From an uncultured Christensenellaceae bacterium (GTDB lineage: Bacteria; Bacillota; Clostridia; Christensenellales; UBA1242): a DNA stretch of 5,174 nucleotides. Positions 1 through 5,174 of this stretch are shown in pieces. The notes below the pieces were generated by a model. That model did no database searches and was not told the origin of the DNA. It saw only the letters and a list, made by a program, of their open reading frames with translations. The stretch is taken from assembly GCA_949902685.1 (NCBI GenBank), contig CATLDS010000052.1, positions 1-5,174 on the forward strand, in the 5' to 3' direction. Each line of letters begins with the position of its first letter. The first letter of the stretch is position 1. A program made the translations under genes and the position numbers.

Positions 1-1316
1 AAAACAAATACTGGAAGTCTCGCCATACAACTGATAAATGGATTAATAATCGCAGTCTTAATTTTAAGATTTTTTCCATTCATATTTCTACTAGCCATAC
101 TCGACATGGTATTACAACCTAGACCTAAGAGCATGATATAAATTGCTTTACCATTAAGACCGAGTTTGGATAAAAAATCATCAAACACATACGCAAGTCT
201 CGCTATAATTCCGCTGTCCTCTAATATAGTTAAAAACACAAACAATAAACATACTTGTGGCAAGAATGATATTACAGTAGAAAACGAACTAAATACTCCA
301 TTAGAGACAAATTCTAGTAGCCATACATTATCTGTGACGGCATATAATAGCGACGTAAATGGATTGATTAAAATGAAGTCTAAAACGAGATTTAATCCTT
401 CACTTATGAATGGCCCTACTAAGAAAAATATCATGTAAATCGATAGCAAAAAAAATAAGGAAAATCCTATCGTCATGATAAAAGGATTTAATAAAAATTT
501 ATCTAATTTACTTGCACCATATATATAGTCTTTTTTTAATTCCAATGTATCTAATAACAAATTATCAATATATTTATAACGTGCGGATATTATTTCTTCT
601 TCTAGCGAACTAATATATTTAATCTGCTCATCACCTAGGCCTTCATATATATTATTAAATGCTTTAATTATTTTATTTTCATCAATATTAAATCTTTCTT
701 TTACCCTATCAATAAATGATAATAAATAATTATTATCTTGATAATTATTCTTTTTAATAATATTGTCGAAATTTAGTATATTATTATTTATATGGGAGTT
801 GTTTATTTTGTCTAATTTACAGTATTTTTGATGAATTTTGTCATCATTTATAAAATCAATTATTTCATCATTTAACTTAATTTTTTTAGCATTAATTATT
901 TTAATATTATGATTTAATTTTTTAGATAATTTTTCTGCATTTATTTTATTGCCATGACGCGTGAAATAATCATAATTATTAATTAAAATATTATAATCTA
1001 ATCCTAGTTCGTTTAGTTGTAGACAGAGATATAAATTTCTCCTAATGCTATTAGCATCACATAAAACTATTCGACTGGCTTGTCCCGCGGTAACTAGTCT
1101 TTTCGCCACGTTTTCTTCCTCTGTAAAAGTATGCAAAGAATACAATCCAGGCAGGTCTATGAACTCATATTCTTGACCTTTAAATTTTACTTTTTTAGCT
1201 TTTTCTTCTACAGTCACTCCGTGAAAATTACCAGTGTGTTCTGTAGCTTTCGTCAAACTATTAAATAAGGTGGATTTACCGACATTTGGATTGCCTATTA
1301 ATAAAACCTTAGACAT
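1..1316 (-). CDS. feoB: Ferrous iron transport protein B (FeoB), C-terminal part cut off by the window edge
   Basis: FeoB is an inner-membrane Fe(II) permease with an N-terminal G-protein domain. The frame is open without a stop from ATG 1316 to the left edge (438 codons). G1 is GNPNVGKST (residues 8-16), the G2 threonine is in HGVTVEE (T35), G3 is DLPG (54-57), and G4 is N-x-x-D at 113-116. A helical, very Asn/Lys/Ile-rich linker follows to about residue 265. Membrane segments start near residue 278. The FeoB core elements LEDSGIIAR (from about 365), GLGCN (Cys401) and NPFISCMARLPVF are visible. The start overlaps feoA by 8 bases, with AGAGG at 1327-1323, six bases upstream, so it is probably translationally coupled. 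The usual VP after GxGCN is replaced by TM (CNTMSSMASR). The family usually has about 600-700 residues, so a third or more is missing. Identity is secure. Confidence 0.96.
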   Translation of the reverse strand, partial: MSKVLLIGNPNVGKSTLFNSLTKATEHTGNFHGVTVEEKAKKVKFKGQEYEFIDLPGLYSLHTFTEEENVAKRLVTAGQASRIVLCDANSIRRNLYLCLQLNELGLDYNILINNYDYFTRHGNKINAEKLSKKLNHNIKIINAKKIKLNDEIIDFINDDKIHQKYCKLDKINNSHINNNILNFDNIIKKNNYQDNNYLLSFIDRVKERFNIDENKIIKAFNNIYEGLGDEQIKYISSLEEEIISARYKYIDNLLLDTLELKKDYIYGASKLDKFLLNPFIMTIGFSLFFLLSIYMIFFLVGPFISEGLNLVLDFILINPFTSLLYAVTDNVWLLEFVSNGVFSSFSTVISFLPQVCLLFVFLTILEDSGIIARLAYVFDDFLSKLGLNGKAIYIMLLGLGCNTMSSMASRNMNGKNLKIKTAIINPFISCMARLPVFV

Positions 1317-1536
1317 ATATTACCTCTATAGATTTCGCTAGATTATCTTTTAGTGTGAAGCATGAAGAATTAAATACTATTAGCAATGTTTTCTTTAAAC
1401 TGCTCTTACTCTTCACCATTACTTCACTACCTACTATAAGACCTAATTCCATTAGTCTAATTTTGGTATTTGTGTCATCAATACTAATCGACTTTACCTC
1501 ACACTTAGTATTTGTTTTCGCATCCATTAAGTTCAT
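1309..1536 (-). CDS. feoA: Ferrous iron transport protein A (FeoA), small SH3-like partner of FeoB
   Basis: This 75-residue cytosolic protein has the FeoA core domain. The hallmark RLMELGL-x-x-G-x-x-V segment lies at residues 27-39, and the C-terminal half ends in the usual small beta-barrel pattern (LKDNLAKSIEVIYV). FeoA is thought to bind or regulate FeoB during Fe(II) uptake. The TAA stop lies inside the feoB start region (ATGTCTAA overlap), so the pair forms one unit. The ATG at 1536 fits the usual family N-terminus (MNLMDAKTNTKC...), but no clear Shine-Dalgarno precedes it, and a second ATG occurs at codon 4. The 42 bases between the upstream terminator and this start are almost entirely A/T. 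They hold only a weak TATCAT -10 candidate and a short TATTAA/TTAATA dyad. I see no convincing Fur box. Confidence 0.93.
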   Translation of the reverse strand: MNLMDAKTNTKCEVKSISIDDTNTKIRLMELGLIVGSEVMVKSKSSLKKTLLIVFNSSCFTLKDNLAKSIEVIYV

Positions 1537-1578
1537 ATTCTATGATATTAAGAAAGAAAAAATTTAATAACTAAAATG

Positions 1579-1597
1579 AAAAAAGAGGTTGCCCTCT
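1579..1597 (-). terminator. Compact intrinsic terminator after the lipid kinase gene
   Basis: On the minus strand a 5-bp stem AGAGG/CCTCT closes a GCAA (GNRA-type) tetraloop and is followed by TTTTT. The stem begins inside the TAG stop codon (1598-1596) of the lipid kinase gene, so stop and terminator overlap. It separates the trhP-kinase unit from feoAB. The stem is short, so some readthrough into feoA is possible. Confidence 0.75.
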
Positions 1598-2483
1598 ATT
1601 TCTTAATAAATGTAACTGAACTACTAACTTTGAACTTACGCTTCAAAAATCTAGCCTTATCTCCGTCTACCGTAAAAGGTTCATTAGAATGATTTTCTAT
1701 CTCCAGATTTTCTATGTCCGCTATGATAGCATTTTTTGATTTCTTAATAGACTTCACACCAAATAAGAACAACTTTAAGAATGTGAAGAAACCACTCAAA
1801 CCTTTCCCCTTCTTGATAGCGACAAGTTTAACTTTCTTATTATCTACTGCTTCGTCAGGATTAAGTTTAAAGCCACCCACATATCTACTATTTACAACCA
1901 TTACATAGAACATTCTATCATGTACTCTATTTCCATCGTAGATAAGGGTGATAGGTAATTTCTTACCTTTAAATAGACTCCTCATACCGACTAAAATGTA
2001 TGCCAATCTACCGAGACGTTTTTTCTTCTTCACTGCAGTAGAATATGATACACTAACTAGATAACCACTAGCAAGAGCATATGTTATATAGTCTTGTCCG
2101 TCATACAATAAATCATATTTAGTAGTGTTAAGTCTAAGTAAGCAATCAATCGCTTTATCCAAATCTTTAGGTATACCGAGTGTATGAGCCACATCATTGC
2201 AAGTACCATAAGGTAGCACACCAACGAGACATTTAGCACCACTCTTCTTAATTCCGTTCACTATCTCATGCAGAGTGCCATCACCACCGCATGATACCAC
2301 TATGTCATATCTATTAGCATACTTATACGCTAATTCTTCAGCACCTTCTTCTGGTGTAGGCATGAAGTCGATTTGAGGAAAACGCAAAAGCAAACGCTGT
2401 CTAATCTTAGGTAACTGTTCATCAATCTTACCTCTCATAGCGTTTGGATTATATATAATTAAGACGGATGAATAAATCTTCAC
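1596..2483 (-). CDS. Diacylglycerol/lipid kinase family protein (YegS/DgkB/BmrU-like)
   Basis: The protein (295 aa) belongs to the DAGK catalytic-domain family, which phosphorylates diacylglycerol or related lipids using ATP at the inner face of the membrane. Visible motifs are the N-terminal NPNAMRGK loop (12-19), the nucleotide-binding SCGGDGTLHE (64-73, GGDGT at 66-70), PYGTCND (91-97), the NSRYVGGFKLNPDE segment (198-211) and the C-terminal DGD (273-275). Length is normal for the family. The start is GTG at 2483, forming a GTGA overlap with the TGA stop of the upstream U32 gene. AAGGA sits four to five bases upstream, so translation is probably coupled. The stop is TAG, immediately inside a terminator. 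The exact lipid substrate cannot be told; sphingosine- or NAD-kinase-like relatives share the fold, but the motif set points to the DgkB/YegS branch. Confidence 0.93.
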   Translation of the reverse strand: MKIYSSVLIIYNPNAMRGKIDEQLPKIRQRLLLRFPQIDFMPTPEEGAEELAYKYANRYDIVVSCGGDGTLHEIVNGIKKSGAKCLVGVLPYGTCNDVAHTLGIPKDLDKAIDCLLRLNTTKYDLLYDGQDYITYALASGYLVSVSYSTAVKKKKRLGRLAYILVGMRSLFKGKKLPITLIYDGNRVHDRMFYVMVVNSRYVGGFKLNPDEAVDNKKVKLVAIKKGKGLSGFFTFLKLFLFGVKSIKKSKNAIIADIENLEIENHSNEPFTVDGDKARFLKRKFKVSSSVTFIKK

Positions 2484-3685
2484 TTCTTCCTTCTTATAAT
2501 CTCGTTTTTCTTTAATTTAGTATCGGTATAGATGTATACTTGTTGCTTAGGTATCTTACATTCAGTCAATTCTTCACCATCTAAATCTACAATTCTATCT
2601 ATATTTATTATAGCATTGTTTTTGTATTTCGACAACAATTCGAGGCTAGAATTTGTAGAAAATCTGTTTCTCATCTCTACTCTAGTCTTTCCATTCTCGC
2701 TATCTTCTAGTACCACTGCTACAAATTCGTATGTAGATATAGGTAGGCTAGTATCTAAACTTTCTTTTGGTTCACCGAAATAAAAACCACACGAATAGTC
2801 TCTATGACTAGATTTGTAAACTTCATTTTTAATCTCTTGTGGGAGATTATATTTCTCATTACTCTCTAAATAATCTAGCGCCATACGGTACGCATTCACT
2901 ACATTCGCCACATAGTACTCGGTCTTCATTCGGCCTTCAATTTTAATAGACGACACTCCTGCATCTCGTAACTTATCTAGGTGGTCTATCATACACATAT
3001 CTTTACTATTCAAAATATATGTTCCATGACTATCCTCTTCTATTGGATATTCCTGTTCTTTATTAATCTCACGTATAGCATAATTCCACCTGCAAGCCTG
3101 CACACACGCACCACGATTAGCATCTCTACTAGTGAAGAAATTAGATAGTAAGCACCTACCCGAGTAACTGATACACATAGCACCATGACAAAAAGCCTCT
3201 AGTTCCACCTCTAACGGAATTCTATCTCGTAACTCTTTAATCTCATCTAGTGTCATCTCTCGTGCTAAAATCAGTCTCTTCACGCCCAGTGAAACGTATA
3301 CAAGAGCAGACTCACTATTGGTAATGTTGGCTTGTGTGCTGACATGAACAGCAAGATTAGGTGCTAATCTCCTCACCATGCTGATTACTCCAAGGTCGGC
3401 ACAAATAACCGCGTCTACATTGATGCTCTCTAAATATTTAATATATTCTGGCAATTCAGCAAGGTCGCTCTCATGCGGAATGATATTGACTGTAATATAA
3501 ACTTTGACATTATGTGCATGCGCGTACTCCACTGCCCACTTTAGACCATCTAAATCAAAATTGCCAGCAAAAGTACGTAAACCAAAACGAGTAGACGCCA
3601 AATACACTGCGTCTGCTCCATACTCTATCGCCATAATTAATTTTTGTTTATCACCTACTGGCGCTAAAAGTTCCATACCGGTCAT
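2480..3685 (-). CDS. trhP: Peptidase U32 family protein, probable tRNA U34 hydroxylation protein TrhP (YrrO-like)
   Basis: The protein is about 401 aa from this start. U32 proteins of this branch (E. coli TrhP/YegQ, B. subtilis YrrN/YrrO) are not known to act as proteases here; they are needed for prephenate-dependent 5-hydroxylation of tRNA wobble uridine. It begins MELLAPVGD, has the U32 signature FCHGAMCISYSGRC (Cys166, Cys171, Cys178) followed by RGACVQAC (Cys194, Cys198), the Cys set expected of U32 tRNA enzymes, then KIEGRMK and SSHRDYSCGFYFG. The open frame extends to GTG 3736, but that codon lies inside a terminator stem. I chose ATG 3685 because AGAGGA lies 12 bases upstream and the family begins near here; ATG 3676 is a close alternative (see promoter). 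TrmR lies upstream on the same strand, which supports the tRNA role. The last codons overlap the lipid kinase start (GTGA). Confidence 0.9.
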   Translation of the reverse strand: MTGMELLAPVGDKQKLIMAIEYGADAVYLASTRFGLRTFAGNFDLDGLKWAVEYAHAHNVKVYITVNIIPHESDLAELPEYIKYLESINVDAVICADLGVISMVRRLAPNLAVHVSTQANITNSESALVYVSLGVKRLILAREMTLDEIKELRDRIPLEVELEAFCHGAMCISYSGRCLLSNFFTSRDANRGACVQACRWNYAIREINKEQEYPIEEDSHGTYILNSKDMCMIDHLDKLRDAGVSSIKIEGRMKTEYYVANVVNAYRMALDYLESNEKYNLPQEIKNEVYKSSHRDYSCGFYFGEPKESLDTSLPISTYEFVAVVLEDSENGKTRVEMRNRFSTNSSLELLSKYKNNAIINIDRIVDLDGEELTECKIPKQQVYIYTDTKLKKNEIIRRKK

Positions 3686-3712
3686 TATACTATATTTTCC
3701 TCTAATTTTCAA
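3684..3712 (-). promoter_or_regulatory. Predicted sigma-A type promoter for trhP
   Basis: On the minus strand TTGAAA (3712-3707) is separated by 17 bases from a perfect TATAAT (3689-3684). It lies just downstream of the terminator of the preceding gene, so it would give trhP and the lipid kinase their own transcript. The -10 box overlaps the ATG at 3685, and initiation is expected near 3678-3676, at or next to the second in-frame ATG (3676). If this promoter is used, the message would be leaderless or nearly so. Confidence 0.6.
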
Positions 3713-3724
3713 CCTTTTATAATT

Positions 3725-3750
3725 AAAAATACTCACAATGAGTGAGTATT
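3725..3750 (-). terminator. Intrinsic terminator between the small gene and trhP
   Basis: On the minus strand a perfect 9-bp stem AATACTCAC/GTGAGTATT with a five-base TCATT loop is followed by TTTTT. It begins 13 bases after the TAA stop (3766-3764) of the small upstream gene. It contains the GTG at 3736 that would otherwise be the most distal start for the U32 frame, which argues against that start. Confidence 0.8.
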
Positions 3751-3763
3751 AAATGATATTAGT

Positions 3764-4183
3764 TTAAAAATGTGTATTCTTTATATCTTCAATCTGTTCT
3801 TGAAGTTCATTGATTTTTCCCTTCAATGTATCTATAGATGATATTCCGCGTTTAACGTAAACTATTTTGTACTGCTCCGCGAGGTCAGGATCTATTGCTG
3901 ACAATTTCTTATAGATAAACGCACGCAATTTTTTGCTGAGGTCTTTGTCCTCCACTGACTCTTGTTTCTTACCATCTATTACTTTATTTATAGTGTACAT
4001 ATAGAAAATCAAATCGTTACTCTCGTCAGCCATCACACAAGCCTTGATATAATCTATTCCGCTATCATAATTATCACCATCAAATTTATAAATTATTGTA
4101 TAAACAGGTATGTCTTCCTATGTCAAAAATTCTTTCACATACTGACTATTTAAAACGTCCTCTATTGTAATAATATCTGCCAT
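3764..4183 (-). pseudogene. Unrecognised small gene interrupted by an in-frame TAG at codon 22
   Basis: From ATG 4183 the frame reads 21 codons (MADIITIEDVLNSQYVKEFL + T), meets TAG at 4120-4118, then continues open in the same frame to TAA at 3764, about 140 codons in all. The ATG has an excellent GGAGGA (4196-4191) seven bases upstream, a consensus promoter before it and a strong terminator after it. The part beyond the TAG can be read alone from GTG 4036 (90 aa, weak AAGG upstream). It is acidic and mixed alpha/beta in appearance, with a likely coiled coil at the end (SSIDTLKGKINELQEQIEDI). I do not recognise the family. A resemblance to DUF1292 (YrzB) proteins, which often sit near trmR in Bacillota, is only a guess. 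It may be a recent nonsense mutation, a sequencing error, readthrough or re-initiation. TAG ends two other genes here, so code reassignment is unlikely. Confidence 0.6.
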
Positions 4184-4190
4184 ATTATTT

Positions 4191-4196
4191 TCCTCC
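4191..4196 (-). promoter_or_regulatory. Strong Shine-Dalgarno fixing the start of the amber-interrupted gene
   Basis: GGAGGA on the minus strand, seven bases before ATG 4183, is the best ribosome binding site in the window. It shows that translation is meant to begin at 4183, upstream of the in-frame TAG, and not at the GTG 4036 that gives the longest uninterrupted frame. Confidence 0.8.
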
Positions 4197-4206
4197 AATT
4201 TCGCAT

Positions 4207-4234
4207 ATTATATCATGATTTAGCGATTTGTCAA
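4207..4234 (-). promoter_or_regulatory. Consensus sigma-A type promoter for the small gene
   Basis: On the minus strand a perfect TTGACA (4234-4229) and a perfect TATAAT (4212-4207) are separated by 16 bases. Transcription should begin near 4200, giving a leader of about 17 bases that contains GGAGGA. The -35 box starts four bases after the TAG stop of trmR. This is the strongest promoter seen in the window. Confidence 0.8.
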
Positions 4235-4237
4235 TAC

Positions 4238-4819
4238 CTATTTTAAAACAGAAATGCCTACACCGTCTCCTATGCCTAGTATCTTAGTATCTAACCTTGT
4301 ATCTGTAGTGATGGCGTCAATATATCTATGCAATCCTTTAATCATAGCACGGCAACCACGACTCACTGGGATTTCACCCGTGACCATACCATGAAAATGG
4401 AGATTGTCCGCAATGATTATACCATTAGGATTGAGAAGATTAATGATATATGGTAGATAATTGATATACTGTCCCTTAGCACCATCTAGGTAAACCAAGT
4501 CATATTTTTTCGCACAATTTTTTAGATAATCCATAGCATCAGTTAAGTATGTAGTGATTTTCTTATCTAGTCGTTCATTTTTAATGTTCGTTACTGCTAT
4601 ATTATATCTATTCTCGTCTATCTCTAGCGTATCGATATGCTGGCATGTCGTATTATTCGCCATAGTAATACATCCATAACCTATCGCTGTACCGATTTCA
4701 AGAATGGTTTTGCAGTCGTATTTATTAATCGTATCACATAAAAAGATAAGAGTGTCATCTAATGTGATAGGCACTCTATTCTCTTTACCATACGATCTAA
4801 TGTCTTCATTTATTTTCAT
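4238..4819 (-). CDS. trmR: SAM-dependent O-methyltransferase, probable tRNA 5-hydroxyuridine methyltransferase TrmR (YrrM)
   Basis: The protein is 193 aa from ATG 4819, class I methyltransferase, caffeoyl-CoA-OMT-like family. TrmR converts 5-hydroxyuridine at tRNA position 34 to 5-methoxyuridine. Visible motifs are the SAM loop LEIGTAIGYG (40-49), the acidic end of strand 2 (LEIDEN, E66), the metal-site VYLDGAKGQY (Asp112), IIADNLHFHG (Asp138, Asn139) and the C-terminal GIGDGVGISV. The segment SYGKENRVPI matches the family N-terminal region. The family is normally about 210-220 aa, and the in-frame sequence upstream (LLAYIIESI before M1) resembles the missing first helix. It has no ATG/GTG/TTG before a stop at 4864-4862, so the 5' end looks truncated or disturbed next to the repeat. 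GAAAG four bases upstream is a weak ribosome site. The TAG stop precedes the next gene's promoter. The neighbouring trhP supports the assignment. Confidence 0.88.
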   Translation of the reverse strand: MKINEDIRSYGKENRVPITLDDTLIFLCDTINKYDCKTILEIGTAIGYGCITMANNTTCQHIDTLEIDENRYNIAVTNIKNERLDKKITTYLTDAMDYLKNCAKKYDLVYLDGAKGQYINYLPYIINLLNPNGIIIADNLHFHGMVTGEIPVSRGCRAMIKGLHRYIDAITTDTRLDTKILGIGDGVGISVLK

Positions 4820-4860
4820 TATACTTTCAATAATATAGGCAAGTAAACTCGTATCATCAT
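4819..4860 (-). other. Possible 13-codon upstream reading frame abutting trmR
   Basis: ATG 4860 opens the frame MMIRVYLPILLKV, ending in a TAA that overlaps the trmR ATG as TAATG. AGG lies six bases before this ATG, inside the repeat's inverted repeat. TAATG overlaps often allow termination-reinitiation, so this could feed ribosomes to ATG 4819. Equally, it may be the original trmR start displaced by one base: a -1 shift near 4843 joins it to the in-frame LLAYIIESI sequence. Which of these holds cannot be decided from sequence alone. Confidence 0.3.
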
Positions 4861-4895
4861 GTTATACCTATCTATATTCTAATTCCTATCACACT

Positions 4896-4916
4896 AAAAA
4901 GTGAGTGGTTTCACTT
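4896..4916 (-). terminator. Terminator-like hairpin inside repeat copy 1
   Basis: On the minus strand AAGTGA and TCACTT form a six-bp stem with a six-base loop (AACCAC), followed by TTT beyond the stem. The hairpin starts in the TGA stop of the micro-ORF (4918-4916). It is modest in strength, and it would stop transcription before trmR unless that gene has a promoter downstream of it. Confidence 0.45.
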
Positions 4917-4972
4917 CAAAGTGCCTTGCGCCAGCATTGAAACGGCGAAGGGACACCACGAACTTTACTCAT
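4916..4972 (-). CDS. Candidate 18-codon micro-ORF in repeat copy 1
   Basis: ATG 4972 to TGA 4916 encodes MSKVRGVPSPFQCWRKAL, a basic peptide with one Cys and one Trp. It is followed directly by a terminator-like hairpin. Relative to copy 2 the three base changes are one Val/Ile and two synonymous changes (Gln, Leu), so the peptide is almost unchanged. Against coding: the upstream GAAAG is only two bases from the ATG, no convincing promoter is seen, and the same bases form RNA stems that could by themselves explain conservation. I do not recognise the peptide. Confidence 0.22.
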   Translation of the reverse strand: MSKVRGVPSPFQCWRKAL

Positions 4973-4997
4973 TGCTTTCTATAATGATAGGTATAAT

Positions 4998-5005
4998 ATG
5001 AACTC
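4998..5005. other. Eight-base spacer between the two repeat copies
   Basis: The spacer ATGAACTC, read into copy 2, creates a tandem AACTCGTA-AACTCGTA (5001-5016). The same AACTCGTA stands at the left of copy 1 (4846-4853). It may mark the recombination or insertion junction that duplicated the unit. Confidence 0.5.
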
Positions 5006-5058
5006 GTAAACTCGTATCATCATGTTATACCTATCTATATTCTAATTCCTATCACACT

Positions 5059-5079
5059 AAAAAGTGAGTGGTTTCACTT
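5059..5079 (-). terminator. Terminator-like hairpin inside repeat copy 2
   Basis: The AAGTGA/TCACTT stem and T run are identical to those in copy 1, and the hairpin again begins in the micro-ORF's TGA stop. Confidence 0.45.
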
Positions 5080-5135
5080 CATAGTGCCTTGCGCCAGCAC
5101 TGAAACGGCGAAGGGATACCACGAACTTTACTCAT
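5079..5135 (-). CDS. Candidate 18-codon micro-ORF in repeat copy 2
   Basis: ATG 5135 to TGA 5079 encodes MSKVRGIPSPFQCWRKAL, differing from copy 1 only by Ile for Val at residue 7. The ATG, the stop and the abutting hairpin are all kept. The ribosome site is as poor as in copy 1. It could be a tiny peptide gene carried by the repeat, or a chance frame in a conserved structured element. Confidence 0.22.
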   Translation of the reverse strand: MSKVRGIPSPFQCWRKAL

Positions 5136-5174
5136 TGCTTTCTATAATGATAGGTATAATCATCGGTCTACGCT

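Larger units (their letters stand above)
4843..4997. repeat. Repeat unit, copy 1 (155 bp, MITE-like or structured RNA element)
   Basis: This is one of two direct copies with a 163-base period, differing from copy 2 at three positions (4919, 4937, 4954). Its core is bounded by perfect 11-bp inverted repeats TTATACCTATC (4862-4872) and GATAGGTATAA (4986-4996), extendable to 16 bp with one mismatch. Inside are AAGTGA/TCACTT, a G-bulged stem CCTT-CGCC (4924-4932) with GGCGAAGG (4944-4951), and an outer pairing AGTGAGT/ACTCATT, so most of the unit can fold on itself. Its centre is much richer in G+C than the surroundings. No transposase is present. The family is not recognised. Confidence 0.85.
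5006..5160. repeat. Repeat unit, copy 2 (155 bp)
   Basis: This direct copy of the 4843-4997 unit has three substitutions (5082, 5100, 5117). It keeps the 11-bp inverted repeats (5025-5035 and 5149-5159) and all internal stems; the change at 5117 converts a possible G-C pair into G-U. Similarity stops at 5160, where the sequence becomes CATCGGTCTACGCT and the window ends, so the array does not continue with the same period. The last 14 bases hold nothing I can assign. Confidence 0.85.

Noticed and set aside
166..438. 90-residue plus-strand frame
   Set aside because: It is the antisense shadow of the feoB membrane region, which is continuous and matches FeoB motifs on the minus strand.
1537..1580. 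Fur box or strong promoter before feoA
   Set aside because: The stretch is nearly pure A/T with a TATCAT and a TATTAA/TTAATA dyad, but there is no match good enough to GATAATGATAATCATTATC or to a -35 box.
3685..3736. GTG 3736 as the start of the U32 gene
   Set aside because: It lies inside the stem of a strong terminator, has no ribosome binding site, and the added 17 residues do not resemble the family N-terminus.
4118..4120. Pyrrolysine or reassigned UAG
   Set aside because: TAG ends trmR and the lipid kinase gene in this window, the latter overlapping a terminator, and nothing here encodes the pyrrolysine machinery.
4818..4847. TATAAT at the trmR start as a promoter
   Set aside because: The -10 box is perfect but overlaps the ATG, the best -35 (TTTACT, 18 bases away) is weak, and the resulting transcript would begin inside the gene with no in-frame start nearby.
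4972..4997. Plus-strand promoter formed by the repeat's TATAAT and TTGCTT
   Set aside because: The spacing is only 14 bases, and no plus-strand gene lies downstream in the window.
4843..5160. CRISPR-like array
   Set aside because: There are only two long units (155 bp) with an 8-base spacer, against short repeats with unique spacers of about 30 bases, and no cas genes are present.

Overview
The window is AT-rich bacterial DNA. All recognisable genes lie on the minus strand, and the gene set (FeoA/FeoB, a YegS/DgkB-type lipid kinase, a YrrO-type U32 protein, a YrrM-type methyltransferase) suggests a low-GC Bacillota, probably a Clostridia-like organism. No genus is claimed. In this order the genes read from right to left in window coordinates.

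Layout, in transcription direction: (1) 5174-4843 holds two near-identical 155-bp copies of a hairpin-forming repeat with 11-bp inverted repeats; each copy carries an 18-codon reading frame followed by a terminator-like hairpin. (2) 4819-4238 is a SAM-dependent O-methyltransferase of the TrmR (YrrM) type. Its N-terminal helix seems to continue upstream of the first ATG, toward the repeat. (3) 4183-3764 is a small unrecognised gene with its own consensus promoter, a strong ribosome binding site and a terminator, but an in-frame TAG at codon 22. (4) 3685-2480 is a peptidase U32 family protein of the TrhP type, overlapped by 4 bases by (5) a diacylglycerol/lipid kinase family gene (2483-1596) that ends in a compact terminator. 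(6) 1536-1309 is feoA, overlapping by 8 bases (7) feoB, which runs off the left edge after 438 codons.

Functionally, TrmR and TrhP probably act in sequence on the wobble uridine (U34) of tRNA: TrhP makes 5-hydroxyuridine and TrmR methylates it to 5-methoxyuridine. The lipid kinase is translationally coupled to trhP, perhaps only by operon organisation. FeoA/FeoB form a separate ferrous iron uptake unit. The parts that known families do not explain are the duplicated repeat with its micro-ORF, its junction with the start of trmR, and the amber-interrupted gene with otherwise intact expression signals.
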